DNA of 64,000 nt from Chloroflexota bacterium (GTDB taxonomy: Bacteria; Chloroflexota; Anaerolineae; Anaerolineales; Villigracilaceae): contig JACRBN010000011.1 in NCBI GenBank assembly GCA_016213105.1, positions 62,001 to 126,000 on the forward strand, written 5' to 3'. Shown here one piece after another: positions 35,048 through 42,698 of this stretch. The stretch's first letter is position 1; the number at the start of each line of letters is the position of its first letter. A program made the position numbers and the translations under genes. Below the pieces are notes generated by a model, which made no database searches, was not told the origin of the DNA, and saw only the letters and a list, made by a program, of their open reading frames with translations.

Positions 35048-35710
35048 TTAATTTGCCTTCGGTTTCAGGGCAAACGCCAGCGCCAGCGCGCCACCCAGCA
35101 CGATCGCGCCGACCCAGATGAACACGTCCTGCCAGAACTGCATCGGGAACAGGCGGATCAGGGTATCGGAGAAAAGGAAGAGCCACGAGTCGCCCTCGAA
35201 GAACAGGCTGTGGAAGAAGGTGAAGAATTGCCAAAACGCGACCGCGGCGAATCCGCCCAGCCCCGCCGCCAGGATGATGACCAGCCAGCCGCCGCGCCGC
35301 AAGCCCTGGAGGAATTCCCGCATCCAGTCCCCGCGCCAGGCCCACAGCCCGAGCAGGGCCAGCAGAATCAGGGACACGTACCAGGCGCGCAATCCGCCCT
35401 GAGTCACGAGCTTGACGTCGCGCATGTGGCTGAGTTCGCGTTCGTTGTAGAGCGGCGTTCCGTCCTCGAAGGTCAGGTCGCCGAGGTAGGAAATGTCCGC
35501 GCCGTTGGTCAGGTACGTCACCGCGTAGGGTGCCCAGCGCAGACGGTCCTCCTTCGTGAAGCCATACGTATCCGCGGGGAAATAGGGCATGTTGTACTCG
35601 ACGGTCAGGAACCACGGCGCCAGCATGATGCGCATGGCCAGTCCGATCAGGAAGAGCGGGGTGAGCAGGGTGACGAGCCAGGAGAGGGGGGTTGAATAAT
35701 GCAATTTCAT
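35048..35710 (-). CDS. TIGR01906/DUF1461 membrane protein (Lit-like)
   Basis: A 220-residue protein with four to five membrane segments. TFFHSLFFEGDSWLFLFSDTLIRLFPMQFWQD is the conserved core of the family that includes Lit, the lipoprotein intramolecular transacylase of enterococci, which makes lyso-form lipoproteins. The conserved His in FFH is present. The many lipoproteins in this window make such a role plausible, but not proven here. GGAG precedes the ATG at 35710. Confidence 0.75.
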   Translation of the reverse strand: MKLHYSTPLSWLVTLLTPLFLIGLAMRIMLAPWFLTVEYNMPYFPADTYGFTKEDRLRWAPYAVTYLTNGADISYLGDLTFEDGTPLYNERELSHMRDVKLVTQGGLRAWYVSLILLALLGLWAWRGDWMREFLQGLRRGGWLVIILAAGLGGFAAVAFWQFFTFFHSLFFEGDSWLFLFSDTLIRLFPMQFWQDVFIWVGAIVLGGALALAFALKPKAN

Positions 35711-35722
35711 GTTTGCTCCAAG

Positions 35723-35745
35723 CGTTGAACGTTTAACGTTCAACG
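35723..35745. repeat. Intergenic palindrome
   Basis: CGTTGAACGTT, one T, and AACGTTCAACG form a perfect 11-1-11 palindrome between two minus-strand genes. It has no T run, so it is not an obvious terminator. Confidence 0.7.
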
Positions 35746-35750
35746 AAAAG

Positions 35751-37301
35751 CTACTGTAGGATTTCCACTTCCCCGCCCACCACAAAGCGGATGACCATGT
35801 CGTTGACGATCCACTCGATGGGGGCCAGGTCGTCGGTGAAGACGGTGGTGGTCTCGTAGCCGGGCTGCAGGCTGGAGAAGGTGGTTTGCATGGCCGTCAG
35901 TAGCAGCGGATGCGTGTTCGGGTCCTGCGCCAGCGCGACCAGGTTGGCGGCGAAATCCTCGGGGCGGGTGGGCTGTTTGGTGGCGAAGATCATCGTGTTC
36001 AGCGTGCCGGGGATGTCCATGATATGCACCGAGGGGAAGACGGTCGCCATCGTCGTGGCCAGCCCATCGATCAGGCGGCGGTCGCCAGGCACGCTGGCCG
36101 AGTTGATGGTCAGCACCCCGTCCTCGGTCAGGCGGGCGGCGCAGATGGCGAAGAATTCGCGCGTGGTCATGTGCGGCGGGATGTAGGGCGGGCGGTACGC
36201 ATCCACGCCGATGATGTCGTATTTGAATTCGCTTTGTTCGAGGCCGAGGCGGCCGTCCTCGACGTGTACGGTCAGGTTGGGCATGTCCATGTGGAAGTAC
36301 TCGCGTCCCACCTCCACGATCTTGGGGTCGATCTCGAAGCCGTCGATCGGGATGCCGTTATACACCGCCGTGGCCTGACGCGCGGCCGTACCCGCCGCCA
36401 GCCCGACGATGGCCATGCGCTGGACGTCCGCCGGACGCTTGCCCGCATTGAAATACGGTCCCACCAGGAACTGCTCCCACGGCCCGCCATAATTCAGCGT
36501 GTCGGGGTGATACATCGAGTGGATGCCCTGTCCCTCATTGAGACGCAGCACGGTGAAACCGTTAAGCTCCTGCACCTGAATGTAGTTGTAGGCTGACTCG
36601 GTTTCGTAGACCTGTCCCGTGTTGGCTTTGATGGCCTGGTTGGCGGAGAGCAGCGCGGCGACCGCCAGCACGGCGGGCATCCACAGGTGGATCAGCATCT
36701 CGCGGCGGCTGGCAAATTTTCCCAGCCCGGCCAATGCCACGCACAGCAGGAACAGGCTGAAGACCAGGAAGGTGTTCTTTGTCCCGATGGCGGGGATGGT
36801 CACCAGCGCAGGCAGGAAGGTGCCGATGAACGATCCCAGCGTGGAGATCGAATAGATCGTGCCCGACATGCGCCCGGAGCTGGCCGTATCCTCCATGCTC
36901 AGGCGGATGGCGAAGGGCGAGATGGTGCCGAGCAGGGTGATGGGCACCACGAACAGCACCAGCACGGCGACGAAGGACCCCGCCAGCACCGTGACTTGCA
37001 GCCCCTCGAAAGCCGTCGCCGCGGACCTGAGGACGGGTCCCGCCAAATAGGGCACCAGCCCCACTGTGAAGGCGGCCCAGGCCAGCACACGATACAGCGC
37101 GCGCGCGGTGGGGTTGGCATCCGCCCAGCGCCCGCCCAGGAAATACCCCAGCGTGAGATAGATGAGGATCAGCCCGATGATGCTGGCCCACACGAGATTG
37201 CTCGTCCCGAAGACGTTGCCGATCAGGCGCGAGGCGGCCATCTCTGCGGCCATGGTGGTCATACCCGAGACGAACACGGTAAAGAGGAGGTAACGTTTCA
37301 T
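35751..37301 (-). CDS. Membrane-fused spermidine synthase-like protein
   Basis: A 516-residue protein. Six to seven N-terminal membrane helices (SGMTTMAAEMAASRLIGNVFGTSNLVWASIIGLILIYLTLGYFLGG) are followed by a class I methyltransferase-like fold of the spermidine synthase superfamily (MAIVGLAAGTAARQA, IDGFEIDPKIVEVGREYF, YDIIGVDAYRPPYIPPHMTTREFF). The glycine motif GLAAGT is degenerate, and the typical gate DSSDP is replaced by VDAYRP, so polyamine synthesis is doubtful; many such fusions have no known substrate. Confidence 0.85.
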   Translation of the reverse strand: MKRYLLFTVFVSGMTTMAAEMAASRLIGNVFGTSNLVWASIIGLILIYLTLGYFLGGRWADANPTARALYRVLAWAAFTVGLVPYLAGPVLRSAATAFEGLQVTVLAGSFVAVLVLFVVPITLLGTISPFAIRLSMEDTASSGRMSGTIYSISTLGSFIGTFLPALVTIPAIGTKNTFLVFSLFLLCVALAGLGKFASRREMLIHLWMPAVLAVAALLSANQAIKANTGQVYETESAYNYIQVQELNGFTVLRLNEGQGIHSMYHPDTLNYGGPWEQFLVGPYFNAGKRPADVQRMAIVGLAAGTAARQATAVYNGIPIDGFEIDPKIVEVGREYFHMDMPNLTVHVEDGRLGLEQSEFKYDIIGVDAYRPPYIPPHMTTREFFAICAARLTEDGVLTINSASVPGDRRLIDGLATTMATVFPSVHIMDIPGTLNTMIFATKQPTRPEDFAANLVALAQDPNTHPLLLTAMQTTFSSLQPGYETTTVFTDDLAPIEWIVNDMVIRFVVGGEVEILQ

Positions 37302-37331
37302 GGTTGGTCCTATTGGAGGATGTGTGGCTGC

Positions 37332-37358
37332 CTCCGCTGGATTACAAATCCAGCGGGA
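37332..37358. repeat. 27-bp palindrome at the left edge of the AT-rich island
   Basis: Arms CTCCGCTGGATT and AATCCAGCGGGA surround ACA (12-3-12). TCCGCTGGATT (37333-37343) is repeated directly at 39144-39154. Confidence 0.82.
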
Positions 37359-37425
37359 GCGGAAAGAGGAATAGTTCTTTAGTATTGGTGCTTTCTTGTT
37401 TATTAAGAAATAGAGGCGTCTTGGT

Positions 37426-38322
37426 CTATTGCATGATGTTATTTAGGCATTTAGCTATATCCGAAACTTTCATAAATGGAATTCCATTGCTGTCATATTG
37501 CAGGATTTCCTCCACCTTAATGCAATCCCCAGATTTAATATTGAATTTGTAATCTGAGATTATATAGAATGTAGCAGGGTTTTCATCAAAACGAATTAGA
37601 ACCCAATTTGAGAAATCTTTGGAATCAAAGGATGTGATTTCTTTCTGTGACAAAATGGTTCCATAAACACAGATCCTTTGTCCTTTGTAACGATTACTTA
37701 AATTGTTCCATTTGATACAACTTTCTGCTTTAGTAGCTTGTGGTGCGTTTTGAACTAATGTTACCTTAGTGGGAATCTTTGTTGCGGTGGATTTCACAAC
37801 TGGAGATGATGTAGCAGGAAAGGAGTTTGAGAGTGGGTTCTGAATATTGCCTAGCACGAACAGAACAAATAATACCATTCCAAGAATCAACATTATTCCA
37901 AATATTGAGGGATTGGCATGTCTAGTTATTTGTTGTGGTTGAACATGATCTTTTTCTTGATTTACTCCACTGACTTGATTTCTATTTGTATTAACTGATG
38001 TTTTTTCTTTTCTTCTATACTGATCATAATTTTTGCGGCGAGTAGAGTCGCGAAGAACTTGGTACGCCTCGTTCAAATCTTGCATGCGCTGAGTTGCATC
38101 CTGTGATTTATTTGCGTCAGGATGGTATTTTATAGCAAGTTTCTTATATGCCGCTTCAAGAACCTCAGGTTCAGCTTCCTCTGTAACCTGAAGGATGCGA
38201 TATAAATCTTTTGAGTAGATTTCATGTGGAAGTTTTATATCTATTTTCTGGCCACATTTTGGGCAAAAAGCTATATTCGACAGTATTCTTGTATTGCAAT
38301 TTGGACAAACAAAATAATCCAT
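37426..38322 (-). CDS. Zinc ribbon - J-domain - membrane protein
   Basis: A 298-residue protein. Residues 6-23 form a double-CxxC zinc ribbon (CPNCN...CPKCG). Residues about 38-105 are a J-domain with HPD at 67-69, so it should recruit an Hsp70. After a polar linker comes one membrane segment (GIMLILGMVLFVLFVLG, about 142-160), then a C-terminal domain with GQRICVYGTILSQKEI that looks like an OB-type fold. The order suggests a membrane co-chaperone with an extracytoplasmic sensor. It differs from its surroundings in base composition. Confidence 0.8.
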   Translation of the reverse strand: MDYFVCPNCNTRILSNIAFCPKCGQKIDIKLPHEIYSKDLYRILQVTEEAEPEVLEAAYKKLAIKYHPDANKSQDATQRMQDLNEAYQVLRDSTRRKNYDQYRRKEKTSVNTNRNQVSGVNQEKDHVQPQQITRHANPSIFGIMLILGMVLFVLFVLGNIQNPLSNSFPATSSPVVKSTATKIPTKVTLVQNAPQATKAESCIKWNNLSNRYKGQRICVYGTILSQKEITSFDSKDFSNWVLIRFDENPATFYIISDYKFNIKSGDCIKVEEILQYDSNGIPFMKVSDIAKCLNNIMQ

Positions 38323-38339
38323 TGCGATCCACCTTGTTT

Positions 38340-38801
38340 TTATTCAACTTCTGTCAACTTGCTTCCACATTTTGAGCAAAAGTTTAGATTAGTTGAAAAG
38401 GTTAACATACATGGTTTGCATACCTTTAGTTTACCCTTTAATGCTAGCGCAATTAGTTTTTCGGCTGTATTTTTATCAACATCTTGTTGTTTCAAAAATT
38501 CATATATTGTTTGAAGTGGCGCGCCAGCTTCGGTTGTTTCATTTATTGCTTGAATGATTTCTTGAATTTCTTTCGGTGGGGTGGGGTCGTAGTTAAGAAC
38601 CTCTTTATCGAATATCGCAAAGCAAGTTTGACATTCGACATATGTTCCAATCGTCGCGGTTTTAAAAAGAGGAATAAAATACAGTGTGAAATATTTTCCA
38701 ATCTCTTTGTAACTGTATGATCGATGAGATTGACATTTTGGACAATAGAATTTCCCTCTTTCAACCTCAATTGCTCTACCCTTTGAACCCCAAATTATCA
38801 T
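38340..38801 (-). CDS. Zinc-ribbon protein of unknown function
   Basis: A 153-residue protein with an N-terminal zinc-ribbon pair (FYCPKCQ...VECQTCFAIF), a helical middle (KEIQEIIQAINETTEAGAPLQTIYEFL) and a second C-terminal pair (CKPCMLTF...FCSKCGSKL). The first half resembles the small 'zinc_ribbon_15' family. It is 17 bp from the J-domain gene, on the same strand and equally AT-rich, so the two form one acquired unit. Confidence 0.7.
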   Translation of the reverse strand: MIIWGSKGRAIEVERGKFYCPKCQSHRSYSYKEIGKYFTLYFIPLFKTATIGTYVECQTCFAIFDKEVLNYDPTPPKEIQEIIQAINETTEAGAPLQTIYEFLKQQDVDKNTAEKLIALALKGKLKVCKPCMLTFSTNLNFCSKCGSKLTEVE

Positions 38802-39141
38802 CGTTTTACCTTTCCTATGTTTTTGAGAATTCTACAAGCTATCGGCAGATTCGGTTTCAATGATACTTCGTGATTGAGTAGGCTGAGTTGCCATCTTTAT
38901 TGTAATTGCCAGGAAACTAAGATGCGCAAAATTTGAGGGGAAAGCGACCTTGAATGCCCTGCTTCGCATTGGGTGGCTAGGAATTCAATTGAAAAAGGTT
39001 TGTGTAAACCGACCACGCAATAAATTAGTTTATTGAAATTCTTAATTATCAAAGATTCTGAAAAATTAAATATGGTGTATGACGAGCAAAATTATAACAT
39101 TTCTTGTAGAATGCTCATTGTATATTTGCAATCAACCTCGT

Positions 39142-39168
39142 ATTCCGCTGGATTCATTGTAGCGGAGC
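39142..39168. repeat. Degenerate palindrome at the right edge of the AT-rich island
   Basis: TCCGCT and AGCGGA are the intact outer arms; the inner part GGATT is not matched on the right side. TCCGCTGGATT (39144-39154) repeats 37333-37343 in the same orientation. Confidence 0.6.
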
Positions 39169-39205
39169 CCCGATGGCGCTGATTATACCGTGCCGTGTTT
39201 TTTTC

Positions 39206-39234
39206 TTGACGAAAACCTCCCGCGCGGCTAAAAT
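39206..39234 (+). promoter_or_regulatory. Sigma-70 promoter for the 15-residue-repeat gene
   Basis: TTGACG (39206-39211), a 17-bp spacer and TAAAAT (39229-39234). This is the best consensus promoter seen in the window. Confidence 0.75.
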
Positions 39235-39310
39235 CCAGTCCGCTGTTCTTTTGCGCCTCCGCCGCTCGACAGGGAGGCGTCTTTCATGCCTGTGCTTGGA
39301 GTAATGCCCC

Positions 39311-39841
39311 ATGACGCCTGACCAGACCGCCCCCGAAGTTGAGAACGACCAGCCGCAAGTGGCCAACCTGTCGCAGGTGGATGCGGAGACGGTCCAGGCC
39401 GAATTGGTGCGCATGCACCAGAGTTCGGCCCAGGTCATCGAAGCGGAAGAGGTGGAGCTTCACCAGTCCGCCGCATTGGAGGCGACCGCCCAGCAGATCA
39501 CGGCGCACGAATCCGCACTGGTGCTGGTGGAAGCCCATGAGGTTAGGATGCAGAACAGCGGCGCCGGCGCCATCCGCGCGCAGACCGTTCAATTGAACGG
39601 GTATGCGGGGGCGGTGGTGGCGGACAAGGCTGAACTGGGGAACACCTATGCGGGCCTGGTGGCAGGCCGCGAGGTGCGCGGCGAACGGATCGAGACGCTG
39701 GTTCTGCTGGCGCGGCACGTGGATGGCGATGTCAAGACCGTGGTCGATACCCGCGGAGCCGTCCTGGCCGGGCTGGTCGGCGGTCTGTTTGCGGGACTGA
39801 TGTTCCTGTTGACCCGCGCCCTGTTCGGCAAAAAATCGTGA
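39311..39841 (+). CDS. Membrane-anchored protein of tandem 15-residue repeats
   Basis: A 176-residue protein. From about residue 34 it consists of six perfectly spaced 15-residue units, such as VELHQSAALEATAQQ, VRMQNSGAGAIRAQT and VQLNGYAGAVVADKA, with alternating hydrophobic residues and a small S/G/Y-A pair in the middle. That suggests a beta-solenoid built of short rungs. It ends with a membrane segment (AVLAGLVGGLFAGLMFLLTRALF) and a short basic tail, so the solenoid is tethered at the membrane. GGAG precedes the ATG. I recognise no characterised family; bactofilin-like scaffolds are the nearest analogy. Confidence 0.75.
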   Translation: MTPDQTAPEVENDQPQVANLSQVDAETVQAELVRMHQSSAQVIEAEEVELHQSAALEATAQQITAHESALVLVEAHEVRMQNSGAGAIRAQTVQLNGYAGAVVADKAELGNTYAGLVAGREVRGERIETLVLLARHVDGDVKTVVDTRGAVLAGLVGGLFAGLMFLLTRALFGKKS

Positions 39842-39927
39842 ATTCCCCGGCCGTGGGCCGGTGAAAATCTATTCTAGCGAGCGAAGGTACCCTTCAAGGA
39901 AAGGGGAGAGGCGCTCAAGGAGATACA

Positions 39928-40569
39928 ATGGAACGTGTAACCCTCAAGGCAACCAAACGTGATGTGATCGGCAAGCAGGTCAAGGCCCTGCGCCGCGCCG
40001 GGCAGCTTCCGGCTGTGATCTACGGCCGTCACGTGGAACCGATCAGCATCATGATGGACGCGCACACTTCATCGCGCGCGCTCGCCAAGCTGACCTCCTC
40101 CAGCCTGATCATGATCGACGTCGATGGCACGGAATATCCCGTGCTGGTGCGCGAGAAACAGCGCAACTACATCAAGAACAGCCTGCTGCACGTGGACTTC
40201 CTGGCTGTGAACCTGAACGAGAACATCCGCACCGAGGTGCGCGTCGAGTTCACCGGCCTGTCCCTGGCGGTCAAGGATTTCAACGCGGTGCTGGTCAATC
40301 ATCTGACCTCGTTCGAGGTGGAATGTCTCCCGACCGACCTGCCCGAGCGCATCATTGTCGACCTGGGCGCCCTCAAGGTGGTTGGCGATGCGATCCATGT
40401 GCGCGACATCCCCACCATGGAGAATGTCCGTTTCCTGGACGATCCCGATGAGATGATCGTCGTGGCCACTTACGCCAAGGACGAGGAAGCCGCTCCTGTG
40501 GCCGGCGCCGGCGAAGCCGTCGAGCCAGAAGTTGTCGAGAAGGGCAAGAAGGAAGAAGAAGAGGAGTAA
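39928..40569 (+). CDS. rplY: Ribosomal protein L25 (general stress protein Ctc)
   Basis: A 213-residue two-domain L25/CTC protein that binds 5S rRNA. MERVTLKATKRDVIGKQVKALRRAGQLPAVIYG is the family start; the C-terminal TL5 domain shows VNHLTSFEVECLPTDLPERIIVDLGALKVGDAIHV-like sequence. It ends in an acidic and lysine-rich tail. AAGGAG precedes the ATG, and a strong terminator follows. Confidence 0.94.
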   Translation: MERVTLKATKRDVIGKQVKALRRAGQLPAVIYGRHVEPISIMMDAHTSSRALAKLTSSSLIMIDVDGTEYPVLVREKQRNYIKNSLLHVDFLAVNLNENIRTEVRVEFTGLSLAVKDFNAVLVNHLTSFEVECLPTDLPERIIVDLGALKVVGDAIHVRDIPTMENVRFLDDPDEMIVVATYAKDEEAAPVAGAGEAVEPEVVEKGKKEEEEE

Positions 40570-40590
40570 TCCTCTTTGGTATGCCCACAA

Positions 40591-40620
40591 AAACAGCGGC
40601 CAGATGGCCGCTGTTTTTTT
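40591..40620 (+). terminator. Rho-independent terminator after rplY
   Basis: AAACAGCGGCC, AGAT and GGCCGCTGTTT, followed by a T run. Confidence 0.92.
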
Positions 40621-40660
40621 AATTCCATAATTCCCAGCGGAGTTGTGCTCCGCTGCCGGC

Positions 40661-41257
40661 TCAATACCCCAGCAGATTCACAAAGTCCACCGTCATGCGC
40701 GCAGTGGCGCCCCACAACAGTTCCCCGTCATAGGGATGATAGGCGATCAACGCGCGCTTTCGGTCGGGGAAGGGGAACTCCCAGCGGTTGCGTGACTCTG
40801 CCAGCCAGTGCAAGGGGATGGTGAACACGCGCGCCACCTCGGCATTTTCCACGCGAAAGACGTACGGCCAGGGAATGATTCCCACCACGGGCGTGACCCG
40901 AAAGTGGGTAATGGTGATCATGTTGTTCAACTGGCCGAGCACGCGCACATCCTGCGGGGCGACGCCGATCTCCTCGTGCGCCTCCCGCAGGGCGGTCTGC
41001 TCGGGTGTGGTCTCGCCCTGGTCGCAGGCCCCGCCGGGGAAGGAGACCTGTCCCTTGTGGGATTCGACGCGCTCGGTGCGGCGGGTGTAGAGCAGGTGCC
41101 ACTCGCCGTCATGGTGCATGAGCGGGACGAGCACCGCCGCGCATCTGATCTTCGCGTCCAGGGCCAGGTCGACCTCGGCATAGCCGTCGCTGTGCAGGTC
41201 GCCCCCGACCTCGCGCAGCCTGGCGCGGATGAATTCCTCGCTGAGAAGGGTTGGCAT
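40661..41257 (-). CDS. Nudix hydrolase, CoA pyrophosphatase type
   Basis: A 198-residue Nudix protein. The Nudix box is GGACDQGETTPEQTALREAHEEIGV, and it is preceded by the CoA pyrophosphatase motif LLYTRRTERVESHKGQVSFPGG, which marks the NudL/PCD1 group that cleaves CoA to 4'-phosphopantetheine and 3',5'-ADP. It is the last gene of the run from 46545 and starts 12 bp after the TPR-zinc gene. Confidence 0.88.
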   Translation of the reverse strand: MPTLLSEEFIRARLREVGGDLHSDGYAEVDLALDAKIRCAAVLVPLMHHDGEWHLLYTRRTERVESHKGQVSFPGGACDQGETTPEQTALREAHEEIGVAPQDVRVLGQLNNMITITHFRVTPVVGIIPWPYVFRVENAEVARVFTIPLHWLAESRNRWEFPFPDRKRALIAYHPYDGELLWGATARMTVDFVNLLGY

Positions 41258-41269
41258 GGGCAGAGTCGG

Positions 41270-41815
41270 CTAGTCCCCGCCGCGCACGGGGCTGCCGCAG
41301 TAGCTGCATTCGGCGGTGACCTCGTCCAGCCATTCGACTTCATCCGGGCGGACGGTTCCGCCGCAGAAGGGGCAATGCGTGGGCAGGAGCGGTCTGCGGG
41401 CGGGCGCCTGAACGGCCGGCGGGGTGAAGGCGGACGGCAGGCTCGCCGCCAGGTAGGATTCCACCTCGCGGGCCTCGGCCTCGAAGCCGCGCGCGTTCAA
41501 TTCCTGCGCGGCGCGTTGGCCGGCGCGGTGCAGCTCGCCCCATTGTCCGCGCGCCGCGAAGAGGTCCAATCCGTGTTTGAGGTGGGCCATCCCCTGGGCA
41601 GATTGTCCCGCCAGGAAGCGGGCGCGTCCCGCGTGGATGAAGAAGATCGGCGCGCGCGGACCGTTGCGCCCCTCGGCGGCCTGGGCCAATTGTTCATAGG
41701 CCGCGGCTGCGCTGTCGTAATCGCCGGCCCCCATCAGTTGGCTGGCTTGCTGGAGTATGGGCGGGACTTCGGCTGCGAAGGCGCGGCGCATCCCACGACG
41801 GAAACCTCTACGCAT
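41270..41815 (-). CDS. TPR-like protein with C-terminal zinc ribbon
   Basis: A 181-residue protein. Residues about 15-125 are helical TPR-like hairpins (GDYDSAAAAYEQLAQAAEG, AGRARFLAGQSAQGMAHLKHGLDLF). After a Pro/Ala linker, HCPFCGGTVRPDEVEWLDEVTAECSYCGSPV forms a two-CxxC zinc ribbon. The basic N-terminus (MRRGFRRGMRR) may touch nucleic acid or membrane. Function unknown; it lies between trmI and the Nudix gene in a probable operon. Confidence 0.7.
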   Translation of the reverse strand: MRRGFRRGMRRAFAAEVPPILQQASQLMGAGDYDSAAAAYEQLAQAAEGRNGPRAPIFFIHAGRARFLAGQSAQGMAHLKHGLDLFAARGQWGELHRAGQRAAQELNARGFEAEAREVESYLAASLPSAFTPPAVQAPARRPLLPTHCPFCGGTVRPDEVEWLDEVTAECSYCGSPVRGGD

Positions 41816-41837
41816 AAGTTTTCTCCTCTTCTCTGGC

Positions 41838-42689
41838 TTATCTTTCTTCCAACTCGCCCGAGCCGATCTCCTCGATCAGATCCTTGCCGCGCTCGTCCGT
41901 GACCGGTTCGATGCGGCGCGCAAAGACGAGGAAGCCCGTGTGCGCCACCATGCGGTCGGTGGGGCGGATGCGGCTGGGCTCGGACTTGAAGTAGCGCAGG
42001 AGCAGTTCGCAGGTCTCGATGAAGGCGAAGTTGTTGCGGCGCAGGGCATACAGGGTCTTCTCCACCTGGTTGAAGGTGGGGATGAGCGCGCACATGAATC
42101 CGCCCGGCCGCAGCACGGCGCGCACCTGCGGGATCAGGTCGTAGGCGTTGGGCACATCCAGGAAGAAGGCCGGGACATTCGTTTCATCCATGCCTTCGGT
42201 AATGTCGCGCAGTTTGAACTCGACGCGCTCGGCCAGGCCCACGCGGGTCAGGTTCTTGCGTGCCAGGTTCTGGGTATCGGGTTTCTGCTCATACGAGACT
42301 ACCCGTCCCTGCGGGCCGACGGCCGAGGCCAGGGCTATGGTCATCGAGCCCGAGCCGGTGCCCGCCTCCACCACGGTCTGACCGGGCGCGACGCCCACCG
42401 TCACGAGAATGAAGCCGATGTCCTTGGGGTAGAGGATTTGGGTGTTGCGCGGCAGGTCGATCAACAGGTCGGCCATGGACGGCTGAACCAGGAAGAAGGG
42501 CGATCCCGAGTGGCTGAAGACTTGCGTGCCCCACGGCTTGCCGATCAGGTCGTCGTGCAGCAGCACGCCGCGATGGGTTTGGAAATCGGCCCCGGCTTTC
42601 AGGGTGAGGATGAAATGTTTATGCCGCAGGCCCACGAGTTGGGCCAGGTCGCCATCCTGGGCGATGGGGGAGGAGGAGGTAAGGGTCAT
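41838..42689 (-). CDS. trmI: tRNA (adenine-58-N1)-methyltransferase TrmI
   Basis: A 283-residue SAM-dependent methyltransferase forming m1A58 in the T-loop of tRNA. It has an N-terminal beta domain, then the SAM motif VVEAGTGSGSMTIALA, VVSYEQKPDTQNLARKNL, and the catalytic-site Asp in FFLDVPNAYDLI followed by GGFMCALIPTFNQVEKTL. TAAAAT ends only 6 nt before the ATG, with no Shine-Dalgarno sequence, so it may have its own leaderless transcript besides read-through from prsW. Confidence 0.92.
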   Translation of the reverse strand: MTLTSSSPIAQDGDLAQLVGLRHKHFILTLKAGADFQTHRGVLLHDDLIGKPWGTQVFSHSGSPFFLVQPSMADLLIDLPRNTQILYPKDIGFILVTVGVAPGQTVVEAGTGSGSMTIALASAVGPQGRVVSYEQKPDTQNLARKNLTRVGLAERVEFKLRDITEGMDETNVPAFFLDVPNAYDLIPQVRAVLRPGGFMCALIPTFNQVEKTLYALRRNNFAFIETCELLLRYFKSEPSRIRPTDRMVAHTGFLVFARRIEPVTDERGKDLIEEIGSGELEER

Positions 42690-42698
42690 AGCTTGATT

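Larger units (their letters stand above)
37344..39143. other. AT-rich island of about 1.8 kb, probably acquired
   Basis: Base composition drops sharply compared with both sides; codons are A/T-ending and the proteins Asn/Lys/Ile-rich. It carries two minus-strand genes (37426-38322, 38340-38801), both with zinc ribbons, and is bracketed by the direct repeat TCCGCTGGATT, itself part of a palindrome at each side. No integrase or transposase is inside. The edges given are those of the repeats; the true junctions may differ slightly. Confidence 0.7.
38802..39310. other. Intergenic region between the island and the 15-residue-repeat gene
   Basis: 509 bp without a convincing ORF. The part to about 39140 is AT-rich and belongs to the island; it may carry the promoter of the two minus-strand genes, but no clear -35/-10 pair stands out. 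The rest holds a palindrome (39142-39168), the promoter at 39206-39234 and a GC-rich leader of about 70 nt with a possible GCGCCTCC/GGAGGCG hairpin. Confidence 0.6.
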
